Positions 24,087 through 31,496 of a stretch of 64,000 nucleotides of DNA are shown in pieces. A model generated the notes under the pieces. The model was not told the DNA's origin and searched no databases. It saw nothing but the letters and a program-made list of their open reading frames with translations. Numbering within the stretch: position 1 is the first letter of the stretch; each line of letters starts with the position of its first letter. A program made the translations under genes and the position numbers. The stretch comes from RGIG5579 sp045655865 (lineage in GTDB: Bacteria > Bacillota > Clostridia > Oscillospirales > SIG627), in assembly GCA_045655865.1 (NCBI GenBank), contig JAZOQB010000046.1, positions 37,429-101,428 of the forward strand, given 5' to 3'.

Positions 24087-24115
24087 ATTTTATCACAATT
24101 TTTTAAAAACTGCAA
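24087..24115 (-). promoter_or_regulatory. Promoter of the SRP RNA-dnaX unit
   Basis: On the minus strand -35 TTGCAG (24110-24115), 17 bases, -10 TAAAAT (24087-24092), about 18 bases before the first base of the terminal helix. Confidence 0.6.
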
Positions 24116-24118
24116 CCA

Positions 24119-24556
24119 TCAATCCATGTTTTCTTCAAACATTGCCACGCGATTGGCGTGCCTGCCGCCTTCAAATTCGGTATTCAGGAAAACGTCAACC
24201 AGGTCGCAAGCCAGCCCTCTTGCCATAACGCGCGCGCCAAGACAGAAAATATTGGCGTCGTTATGAAGACGGGAATGGCGGACAGAAAATACATCGGAAG
24301 CCACTACAGCCCGAATTCCCTTAAATTTATTGGCGCAGATGCTCATGCCAATACCGGTTCCGCAAAAAAGCATTCCCTTTTCGGCTTTGCCGCTTTGTAC
24401 GTATTTGGCAACTTGCTTTGCAATCACGGGATAATCGTCGTCTCGCTTCAATTCCACAAAGCCAAGATCAACATAAGCGATTCCCAGTTCGTCTAAGTGT
24501 TTTTTTACGTGTTGTTTCAATTCGTCTCCGGCGTGATCCGATCCTAATGCGATCAT
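24119..24556 (-). CDS. rpiB: Ribose 5-phosphate isomerase B
   Basis: Interconverts ribose 5-phosphate and ribulose 5-phosphate in the pentose phosphate pathway. The 145-residue product starts MIALGSDHAGDELKQHV and contains the catalytic Cys loop GMLFCGTGIGMSICANK and RHSRLHNDANIFCLGARV, all typical of RpiB/LacAB. ATG at 24556 with GAGGA upstream is chosen; a longer open frame to 24721 lies inside tsaB. It follows tsaB by 16 bases and precedes the SRP RNA promoter without a visible terminator. Confidence 0.95.
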   Translation of the reverse strand: MIALGSDHAGDELKQHVKKHLDELGIAYVDLGFVELKRDDDYPVIAKQVAKYVQSGKAEKGMLFCGTGIGMSICANKFKGIRAVVASDVFSVRHSRLHNDANIFCLGARVMARGLACDLVDVFLNTEFEGGRHANRVAMFEENMD

Positions 24557-24572
24557 ATTATTTTCCTCTTTT

Positions 24573-25292
24573 CTATTGATTTGATTGATTTTTTTGACAA
24601 GATTGATTTTTTGCCAGCCACTCTCGCTCCGCCTGGGGCAGACGCAAATACGAGGGCGAAAGCATTTCACAAGGCACTGCATGCCCAAAATTAATTTCCC
24701 GAAGCCCAATTTGCGCCACACTCACGGCGCTTTGCATTCGAAGCGCGGGCTCGGCCAGAAACGGAAGAAATTCCGGATTCTGTTCACAAAATTTCTCAGC
24801 GCCGTCTCCCAAAATCACAAGTCGTTCTTCTCCCCGGATTTCAGAGCACAAATCTGTCCCTGCGATGGCGCGGTCCGGTGTCATCCTTTTTGGGACACCG
24901 TTTTCAATTCGAAAAATCCCATTATAAAATTCAGATCTGCGAGCGTCCATTAAAGCACAGACGATCATCCCTTCCATTTCCTTAGCGTTGTAGCTTAATG
25001 CTTCCAAGGTGGAAACCGGTACACAAGGGATCTTTTCAGCATAAGCCAATCCCTTTACGGTAGATATCCCGATCCGAAGCCCGGTAAAAGATCCCGGACC
25101 GCAGGTCACGGCGATCGCTTTCAATTCATCTAAAGAAACTTTTGCTTCCGACAACACTTTTTGAATGCCGGGCAACAAAGTCTCGCTGTGCGTAAGTCCA
25201 CAAGATACGGAAAAGGAGGAAAGAACCCGATCTTCAGAAAGCAGTGCCGCCGAACAGGTAACTGCTGAAGTGTCGATTCCAAGGACCATCAT
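24573..25292 (-). CDS. tsaB: tRNA threonylcarbamoyladenosine biosynthesis protein TsaB
   Basis: TsaB pairs with TsaD and TsaE to put the t6A modification on ANN-decoding tRNAs. The 239-residue protein has the N-terminal ASKHA fold (LGIDTSAVTCSAALL), AVTCGPGSFTGLRIGISTVKGLAYA (the TsaB signature), and ends in a Gln/Asn-rich tail (AKNQSCQKNQSNQ). The frame overlaps tsaE by ATGA. The partner tsaD and rimI, which often follow, are not here; rpiB follows instead. Confidence 0.93.
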   Translation of the reverse strand: MMVLGIDTSAVTCSAALLSEDRVLSSFSVSCGLTHSETLLPGIQKVLSEAKVSLDELKAIAVTCGPGSFTGLRIGISTVKGLAYAEKIPCVPVSTLEALSYNAKEMEGMIVCALMDARRSEFYNGIFRIENGVPKRMTPDRAIAGTDLCSEIRGEERLVILGDGAEKFCEQNPEFLPFLAEPALRMQSAVSVAQIGLREINFGHAVPCEMLSPSYLRLPQAEREWLAKNQSCQKNQSNQ

Positions 25293-25711
25293 ATACTCAC
25301 CCTTTCCACAAGGATCTGTCGACCGGTTTCAGAGGTCTTTTCAAATACAACTTTAAGGAAAGATCCGGGCAGATAATCAATGATCTTTTCAGGCCATTCA
25401 CACAGGGTGATCCCGGTTTGTATCACCTCGTCATACCCCGTTGATTCCAAATCCTCTCCGGAGGTAATGCGGTACATATCAAAGTGATTGACGGTTTGCT
25501 CATTTCCCTGGTAAACACTCAAGATGGCGTAGGTAGGGCTGGAGACCCGAGCTCCGGGAATCAATTCCCCAACAAATCCACGGGCGAAAGCTGTCTTTCC
25601 GCTGCCTAAATCGCCAAACAGGGCAAGAAAATCACCATTGGAGCATTCCTTGGCAATTTTTGCGCCGATCTCTTCGGTCTCTTTTTCACTCATGGAACAA
25701 TATGACTGCAT
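25289..25711 (-). CDS. tsaE: tRNA threonylcarbamoyladenosine biosynthesis ATPase TsaE
   Basis: Small ATPase of the t6A complex, 140 residues. Walker A FGDLGSGKTAFARGFV is at about residue 33, followed by VSSPTYAILSVYQGNEQTVNHFDMYRI, the family signature with the His and Asp that sense the nucleotide, and ITLCEWPEKIIDYL. The start at 25711 is preceded by GGGGGTG. It begins the tsaE-tsaB-rpiB unit. Confidence 0.94.
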   Translation of the reverse strand: MQSYCSMSEKETEEIGAKIAKECSNGDFLALFGDLGSGKTAFARGFVGELIPGARVSSPTYAILSVYQGNEQTVNHFDMYRITSGEDLESTGYDEVIQTGITLCEWPEKIIDYLPGSFLKVVFEKTSETGRQILVERVSI

Positions 25712-25736
25712 GCTTTCACCCCCTCAAACGACTATT

Positions 25737-25765
25737 ATTGTAATATAGGATGCCATAAAAAACAA
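25737..25765 (-). promoter_or_regulatory. Possible promoter of tsaE-tsaB-rpiB
   Basis: On the minus strand -35 TTGTTT (25760-25765), 17 bases, -10 TACAAT (25737-25742). No terminator follows rqcH, so the unit may also be read through from rqcH. Confidence 0.35.
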
Positions 25766-25768
25766 GGT

Positions 25769-27529
25769 TTAATTTTCCTTGCAGGGCGCCACGATCACGG
25801 TTTTTTGATTCTTGTAACTTACAAATCCCGGCTTGGAGCCGTTGGGCTTTTTCACAAATCTTGCCATGGTATAGTCTACCTCCACGCGATCTGATGTTTG
25901 GACCTGAGAATAATAAGCGGCAAGGCCGGCCGCAAATTCCAGATCTTCGTCTGCAAAGGATTGATCCGCCTTCGCTTTTAAAAGAACGTGGCTTCCGTGA
26001 TAATTTTTCACATGGAACCACAGGTCCTCCTTATCAGCAAGGGAAGTGGAAACAGTGTCGTTTTGAAAATTGTTCATGCCGATAAATACTGTAAAACCGT
26101 TTTTGGTTTTCAATTCCCGCGGACGCGCTTTATTCTGCTTATTTTGCGGCTTTTTCAAACCCGTGGTCAATCTTCGTCCATAGCTCCAGTGAGAAAGTTC
26201 CTGACGGATCTGCTCGAGATCGGCGGAAACAGAAGCGGTCTGAAGAGAGGCTAAAACGCTATCTGCATAGTCCAGCTCTCGTTTTGCAATCTCGATTTGT
26301 TCGAGAACTTTCACTTGTGCAGTCTTTTTTTTGCTATATTCCCGATAGTAATATTGTGCATTTTGAGACGGAGTCATGGTGTGATCCAAGGGAATCCGCA
26401 CTTCTTTTGGCTCAGACAAGGAGTAATCCATAGCGATCACTTCCCGATCACCACGGCGAATACGGTAAAGCTCCTGCATGACCAAATCCCCTTTTCGCTT
26501 ATCCTCCTCTGCATCCCGAGCTTCCTCTAACTGGATCTGTTGAGCAGAAATTTTCTTTTCTAAACGGTTTTTACAATTCTTTAGGATCTGGGCAATATCG
26601 TTGTAATGCTGTTTTTGTCGCTCGACTCGATTTCGAAGCAGATAGAAACGTTCAATTGCTTCAGATACTGACGAGCACGGATGAACGTAAAAGGGCGGAG
26701 AAAACTGATCGATCAGGGTAAAGGAAAAGTCCAAGGGGCTCTTCCCTTCTTCATAATCACGTCTGTTTTCATAGATCAGACAGGGAGAAAAAAGGCCTTC
26801 CTTTACTAAGTTTATCATTTCCGAGAAGGACTTCCAAAGTGCATCAGGAGAAATGTGAGACAAAGGTGCCTCAGGATCGTGTGCGGCACGGTAAACGATC
26901 TCTCGAGCCGTAAGTTTTCCAAAACCGAAAAATCGCTTTTGAAGAAAAAGATCAGCGCGACAGTCCGGAGCGGCATCTTTTATCATTTCCATCCATTGCA
27001 CCTCTGTGCATTCAATGGGATTGACCCTATCGCCAATGGGCATGGGCTGGTAAGGCATACCTACCATGACGATTCGGTCAAATTTTGTTGTGATATCATT
27101 TTGACGAAAGGCTGCTAAGATCTTATCGGCCTCATCGGTAAAAATGAGATTGGAGCCTCTACCCATCATTTCGCAGTAGAGATTTTTGCTCTTAAAAAAA
27201 CCCAATTCATCTCCGCTGTCAAAACAGATGCGAATGATTCGGTCGAAACCCAGTTGCTCTACTGCGCTAATTTTTGCACGAGAAAGGTGCTTGCGCAAGA
27301 GCATACACATCATAGGCGGCGTAGGGGGATTTTCTCTCGGTTCGGATGAGAGAGCGATAAAAGGAGTGGAGGCTGTGCAGTTAATTACCAATCGGTTTCT
27401 CTCTCCCACATGAAAAAGAAGATCCACCTCATCTCGCTCCGGTTGACATACTTTGTCAACTTTCAGTCCGATCAGGCGCTGGTTCAGTTCTTTTGTAAGA
27501 GCAGCTGTCATAAAAGAATCAAAAGGCAT
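25769..27529 (-). CDS. rqcH: RqcH/NFACT-family ribosome quality-control protein
   Basis: RqcH binds stalled 50S subunits and recruits tRNA-Ala to add C-terminal alanine tails. The 586-residue protein has the NFACT-N domain (MPFDSFMTAALTKELNQRL...), with the Asp-Arg pair in LGFDRIIRI that is essential in the family, a long coiled-coil M domain (about 290-430; ILKNCKNRLEKKISAQQIQLEE), and the C-terminal NFACT-R domain (NGFTVFIGMNNFQND, DLWFHVKNYHGSHVLL). ATG at 27529 is used because GGAG stands 6 bases upstream; the frame also opens with a TTG at 27541 that overlaps the ribosome-binding site. Confidence 0.94.
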   Translation of the reverse strand: MPFDSFMTAALTKELNQRLIGLKVDKVCQPERDEVDLLFHVGERNRLVINCTASTPFIALSSEPRENPPTPPMMCMLLRKHLSRAKISAVEQLGFDRIIRICFDSGDELGFFKSKNLYCEMMGRGSNLIFTDEADKILAAFRQNDITTKFDRIVMVGMPYQPMPIGDRVNPIECTEVQWMEMIKDAAPDCRADLFLQKRFFGFGKLTAREIVYRAAHDPEAPLSHISPDALWKSFSEMINLVKEGLFSPCLIYENRRDYEEGKSPLDFSFTLIDQFSPPFYVHPCSSVSEAIERFYLLRNRVERQKQHYNDIAQILKNCKNRLEKKISAQQIQLEEARDAEEDKRKGDLVMQELYRIRRGDREVIAMDYSLSEPKEVRIPLDHTMTPSQNAQYYYREYSKKKTAQVKVLEQIEIAKRELDYADSVLASLQTASVSADLEQIRQELSHWSYGRRLTTGLKKPQNKQNKARPRELKTKNGFTVFIGMNNFQNDTVSTSLADKEDLWFHVKNYHGSHVLLKAKADQSFADEDLEFAAGLAAYYSQVQTSDRVEVDYTMARFVKKPNGSKPGFVSYKNQKTVIVAPCKEN

Positions 27530-27579
27530 ATTTTTCTCCAAAAAGAGTAAAATGTACTATCAAAACAAGGAGCGAACCA

Positions 27580-27846
27580 ATGGGACACATCAGATCGGTA
27601 TGCACATTGTCAGAGCTTCAAAAGCTGGAAGTGATCAATTTGTGCGATGGTAGTAGAATGGGGACGGTGAGGGACATTGAATTTGATCTCTGCTTAGGAA
27701 ATATCACCGCAATTCTAGTTCCAAAAAAGCTTTGTCTGGGAGATATCTTTCAAAAAAGCTGTCAAAAGTTATGGCGTATCCCTTGGTGCCAAATTGAGCG
27801 TATCGGCGACGATACTATTTTGGTACGCTTTGATGAGGTAATGTGA
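27580..27846 (+). CDS. YlmC/YmxH-family PRC-barrel protein
   Basis: An 88-residue protein of the YlmC/YmxH family, a single PRC-barrel: LSELQKLEVINLCDGSRMGTVRDIEFDLCLGNITAILVP is the family block, shortened here by the limit on quoted text to residues 9-47 in sense. It is widespread in spore-forming Bacillota and has been linked to sporulation, with no defined biochemistry. It starts with an AAGGAG site and its stop shares one base with the next gene. It is divergent from rqcH, with only 50 bases between the starts. Confidence 0.88.
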   Translation: MGHIRSVCTLSELQKLEVINLCDGSRMGTVRDIEFDLCLGNITAILVPKKLCLGDIFQKSCQKLWRIPWCQIERIGDDTILVRFDEVM

Positions 27847-29006
27847 TGAAACGAACAATTTGCTCAATTTTAACGGTTATTCTGTTACTGTCGTTTGGAA
27901 AGCAGGTCGGTGCGGTCGAAACGGAGATTCCAAGTCTATCCCCGGCCATTGACATTTTAAAAGAAAAATCTCTCTTACTAAAAGGAAATTTAAGCGGAAG
28001 CCGAATTAATTTTTCAACAGTGGATTTTATCCAAGTTTTAGGAAAGGAAGATTTTGGAAGTATCACGATTGAATCCCTTCCCGCAAAAAGCGTGGGGAGT
28101 CTGGTTCTTTTCGGGCTTCCCGTGTCCCAGGGACAGACGATTCTAAAGAAAGAGCTGGGAGAGCTATGCTTTATACCTTCGGGACAAGCGGAGGAAGTAA
28201 CAACGTTCACCTTTTCAACTCCCGGTTCCCAGGTGGAGCATTGTTGCAAAATTTATTATGCCTCTCACGAAAACACACCGCCCAAATCAGAAAATATCAA
28301 TGTAAAGACCTACCGTAATGTAGCAGTGTTTTCTCAAATCAAATGGGAAAGTTCAGGAGACGTTGCCACGGTTCGTATTCTTGAAGGTTGTCGAAACGGA
28401 ATTTTAACTCTCAATGAAAAAACAGGTTCATTTACTTATCGGCCAGAAACCAATTTTACCGGAATCGATCGCTTCCGTTACCAGGTGGTGGATGATTACG
28501 GAAATACAAGCCCGGTGATGACGGCAAAAATCAAAGTCAGCAAGGCAGAAAAGAACCTATACTTTTATGATTGTGCAGAAAATCCCAATCACGCCAATGC
28601 GATCTTTGTCTGCGAAAAAGGGCTGATGAATTATACTCTGGACGAAAACGGTCTACCTGTGTTTTCACCGGAGGAAAAAGTAGATTTCGACTTTTTCCTG
28701 AAAGCGGCAACGAGCGCCATGAACATTCAGGATGAGACAAGTTTGGAAAGCATGAAAGCCGAGAAAAGCGATCTTACTTTGGAAACCGCGGCGTCAATTC
28801 TGTGCCAGATTCTCAAACAGGAGGATCGGTTTGGCCTTCCGGTCATTAATATGACAGATCATAAAAAACTTTCCGCCGTAGAGACCTTGGAACATTTAGG
28901 GATCTTAGGCCGCAGCGAAGACAAAATCTTTAACCAAAGTTTAAACAAAAGCGACTGCGCTGCTTTACTTTCGGGTATGGTTCAATTTCGGGACAAAAAT
29001 CTTTAA
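27846..29006 (+). CDS. Exported protein with Ig/cadherin-like and SLH-like parts
   Basis: A 386-residue secreted protein. The signal peptide is MKRTICSILTVILLLSFGKQVGA. A region of unknown fold follows, and from about residue 137 an Ig/cadherin-like domain of the kind with the ending FRYQVVDDYGNTSPVMTAKIKV. The C-terminal 140 residues resemble one or two degenerate S-layer homology modules (YFYDCAENPNHANAIFVCEKGLM, VDFDFFLKAATSAM, LETAASILCQIL). It would then be a cell-wall-attached protein. The GTG three bases upstream is also in frame, but ATG at 27846 gives the compact TGATG junction with ylmC. Family identity is uncertain. Confidence 0.7.
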   Translation: MKRTICSILTVILLLSFGKQVGAVETEIPSLSPAIDILKEKSLLLKGNLSGSRINFSTVDFIQVLGKEDFGSITIESLPAKSVGSLVLFGLPVSQGQTILKKELGELCFIPSGQAEEVTTFTFSTPGSQVEHCCKIYYASHENTPPKSENINVKTYRNVAVFSQIKWESSGDVATVRILEGCRNGILTLNEKTGSFTYRPETNFTGIDRFRYQVVDDYGNTSPVMTAKIKVSKAEKNLYFYDCAENPNHANAIFVCEKGLMNYTLDENGLPVFSPEEKVDFDFFLKAATSAMNIQDETSLESMKAEKSDLTLETAASILCQILKQEDRFGLPVINMTDHKKLSAVETLEHLGILGRSEDKIFNQSLNKSDCAALLSGMVQFRDKNL

Positions 29007-29674
29007 GAAAGCTCTTTGGCAAAATTGCGGAACATTGAAAGGTTGTAAACATTCACGGCTGCCTGATCATTCAAATCCATTTCCGCAAGAGGAGATGCGT
29101 GTTTGAGGCACAGGACCGTATCTGCCGGCAAAGAAGAGAATCCCTCCCGAGCGTAAAGCGAGGTATCACCCAAGCGAATGCCGTAGGAGTTTACGGCGGA
29201 AGGTGGCAACTCTTCAAAAACTGCATAAAGATTAACCAGGGCACCACTATCCTGCAAACTATCAAAAAAAGCGGGATCAAGAAGCAAAAAGCAGCAGTCA
29301 CCGGCTAAGATCTCATCGACATAGCTTTGTTTTTTTTCCGCAAACTGAAGTTGTTCCCGGTAGCTGAGCTGACTGATATCAGAATTTATAGAAATGGTCA
29401 CAAGTGCCGATTTTCTTTTACCGTCACCGTTAAAATCATCCAAACAGGACTCGGTATAAGAGATGATTTTTTCGCAGTCTTTCTCACCTATTTGAAAAGG
29501 GCCAACATAAAGAAGAGAAAGATCCGGATCCGTTTTCATCGCAAACTGAATCATGCAAAAGGTTAAAAAGGAAAGAATGACAACTCCCAAGAGAATCAAC
29601 CACTTATAATAGTACCAGAAATTCGCAACCCATTGCCGTGGGGTCATTTTAGGGCAGGGATAGTTTTCTTCCAA
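29003..29674 (-). CDS. Single-span membrane protein with YYYKW motif, unknown function
   Basis: A 223-residue protein with a short cytoplasmic stretch ending WVANFWYYYKW, one transmembrane segment (LILLGVVILSFLTFCMIQF), and an outer domain containing ALVTISINSDISQL and DCCFLLLDPAFFDSL. Similar proteins with a YYKW box before the single span are common in Clostridia and lack a function. The start is an unusual TTG, supported by a strong GGAGG 7 bases upstream; the next Met is nine residues in. Its stop overlaps that of the opposite gene (shared TTAA). It has a clear sigma-A promoter. Confidence 0.72.
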   Translation of the reverse strand: MEENYPCPKMTPRQWVANFWYYYKWLILLGVVILSFLTFCMIQFAMKTDPDLSLLYVGPFQIGEKDCEKIISYTESCLDDFNGDGKRKSALVTISINSDISQLSYREQLQFAEKKQSYVDEILAGDCCFLLLDPAFFDSLQDSGALVNLYAVFEELPPSAVNSYGIRLGDTSLYAREGFSSLPADTVLCLKHASPLAEMDLNDQAAVNVYNLSMFRNFAKELS

Positions 29675-29713
29675 AATAACGCCTCCACAATCTCTGTGTT
29701 TTGATAATATAAG

Positions 29714-29742
29714 ATTATATCAAATTTTATGAAATCACGCAA
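29714..29742 (-). promoter_or_regulatory. Sigma-A promoter of the YYYKW membrane protein gene
   Basis: On the minus strand -35 TTGCGT (29737-29742), 17 bases, -10 TATAAT (29714-29719). Confidence 0.6.
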
Positions 29743-29779
29743 GGGGATTTGCATGAAAAGATATGCGTATGACAAAGAA

Positions 29780-29816
29780 AAAGGGCGGCTCTTGGAATAT
29801 CAAGAGCTGCCCTTTT
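29780..29816 (-). terminator. Terminator after sufB
   Basis: Stem AAAGGGCGGCTCTTG/CAAGAGCTGCCCTTT (one G-U pair) with a GAATAT loop, ending the acyltransferase-like/ligase/sufCB transcript. Confidence 0.88.
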
Positions 29817-29838
29817 GATAAATGTTCCGGCACGGATC

Positions 29839-30759
29839 TTATGTTTTCAAAAAGCCGGCAATGATCTGTTCTTCGGCTTCTTTTTCGGAAAGGCCCAGAG
29901 TCATCAACTTGATCAGCTGCTCTCCGGCAATCTTTCCTATGGCCGCTTCATGAATGAGCGACGCGTTGATGTTGTTGGCGCTGACCTGAGGAATGGCCAG
30001 GACCGTTCCTTGATCCATGATAATGGCATCACACTCGGTGCGACCGTTACAACGATGATTGCCGTTGACCCGGGATAAGAATTCCTGGTGTGAACGGTCC
30101 TTTGCTACGGAACGAGATACTACATGTGCCGATGAATTCTCGCCGTCAAGATCCACGGTAAAATCGGTGATGGCGGTCTGATCTTTTTCAGTAAGGATCT
30201 TCTCGCGAATAATCAGGGAAGCTTCGTCACCAACAAAGGCTTTGGTGATCCGTCGAGTAGAATCCACTCCACCGATCTGAGCTGTGTCCATCTCAAGCCG
30301 CGCACCTTCTTCCAGATGCACAACGGTGGTAGGATTCATTTGATTTTTTCCCTCTCCCTCGCCTTCTGCATAATGCTTCTCAACATAGCGAACGATAGCG
30401 TTTTTTCCCACGTGGAAGGTGTGAATCCCATCGTGCTGTGCAGTATCACACCCTGAGTTGTGAATTCCGCAACCGGCAATGATGGTTACATCACAATCCT
30501 GCCCAATGTAAAAATCGTTATAGACCATATCGTTCAGCCCGGACTGCGTTAAAATGACCGGAATGTGGACCGATTCATTTTTTGTACCGGGGAGAATGGT
30601 AATATCGATTCCAGGCTTATCCTCTTTCGAGGTGATCGTAATGTGCGAAGTGGAATTACGGCCGGCGCTTTGGCCATTTTTTCGAATGTTATAGGCGCCG
30701 GTTGGGATCTCATGGAGTGTAGCAATCTCAGCCAAAAGATTCTTTTCAATCTGGTCCAT
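29839..30759 (-). CDS. sufB: SufB/SufD-family Fe-S cluster scaffold protein
   Basis: The scaffold partner of SufC for Fe-S assembly. The 306-residue protein is the short form, lacking the long N-terminal region of SufB, and contains the beta-helix core with VRYVEKHYAEGEGE, DFTVDLDGENSSAHVVSRSVAKDRS, NGNHRCNGRTECDAIIMDQG (with Cys and Glu of the cluster-building face), and the C-terminal INASLIHEAAIGKIAGEQL. Two ATGs are tandem at 30762 and 30759; the second is 6 bases from GGAGG and is used. With SufC it forms a minimal two-gene system without SufU/SufS nearby. Confidence 0.9.
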   Translation of the reverse strand: MDQIEKNLLAEIATLHEIPTGAYNIRKNGQSAGRNSTSHITITSKEDKPGIDITILPGTKNESVHIPVILTQSGLNDMVYNDFYIGQDCDVTIIAGCGIHNSGCDTAQHDGIHTFHVGKNAIVRYVEKHYAEGEGEGKNQMNPTTVVHLEEGARLEMDTAQIGGVDSTRRITKAFVGDEASLIIREKILTEKDQTAITDFTVDLDGENSSAHVVSRSVAKDRSHQEFLSRVNGNHRCNGRTECDAIIMDQGTVLAIPQVSANNINASLIHEAAIGKIAGEQLIKLMTLGLSEKEAEEQIIAGFLKT

Positions 30760-30770
30760 CATATCCCTCC

Positions 30771-31496
30771 TTAAACCTTGTCCGTCAGGGCTGAACATAC
30801 GGAGCTCTGGCCCAAAATTCCAGGTAATATTTCTTCCCGCGTCCCGTATTTGGCAACACGGCCGTCAGCAATCACTGCAATCTTATCAGCTATATTTAGA
30901 ATCCTCTCTTGATGAGAAATGATCAATATGGAACCGTTGATAGAAGAGCGGAGATTTTCAAACACCTGGATCAAGTTTTGAAAACTCCAAAGATCAATTC
31001 CGGCTTCAGGTTCATCAAAGATGGAGAACTTTGTACCACGAGCAATGATCTGCGCGATCTCAATGCGCTTTAACTCACCGCCGGACAAAGATGCATTCAC
31101 TTCCCGGTCAATATATTCTCTGGCGCAAAGGCCCACTCGGGATAGATATTCACATGCTTGACTGACTCCCAGCTCCTTCCCTGCTGCCAGGCAGATCAGA
31201 TCCATCACGGTCAGTCCCTTAAACCGCACCGGTTGCTGGAAAGCAAAACTGACGCCACGAGCGGCACGCTCGGTAATGGAAAGATCGGTGATGTCTTCCC
31301 CATCCAAAAGAATCCGACCGGATGTGGGACGCTCGATGCCGGCAATGATTCGGGCTAGGGTAGATTTTCCCCCGCCGTTGGGGCCGGTCAAGGCGGTAAA
31401 ACCGTCTCCGATGGTCAAACTGACAGAGCGGATAATGTCTTTGGTTTCATTCTCGCCGGACGAAACCTTAAATGATATATTTTGTAGTTCTAACAT
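30771..31496 (-). CDS. sufC: SufC-type ABC ATPase
   Basis: ATPase of the Fe-S assembly machine, 241 residues. Walker A is TGPNGGGKSTLARIIAG, the Q-loop is FAFQQPVRFKGL, the ABC signature is LSGGELKRIEIAQI, and Walker B is FSIFDEPEAGIDLW, where the SufC subfamily has 'DEPEAGID' like many SufC proteins. A His follows in the H-loop (LIISHQERIL). The frame overlaps the acyl-CoA ligase by 7 bases and precedes sufB by 11. Confidence 0.92.
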   Translation of the reverse strand: MLELQNISFKVSSGENETKDIIRSVSLTIGDGFTALTGPNGGGKSTLARIIAGIERPTSGRILLDGEDITDLSITERAARGVSFAFQQPVRFKGLTVMDLICLAAGKELGVSQACEYLSRVGLCAREYIDREVNASLSGGELKRIEIAQIIARGTKFSIFDEPEAGIDLWSFQNLIQVFENLRSSINGSILIISHQERILNIADKIAVIADGRVAKYGTREEILPGILGQSSVCSALTDKV

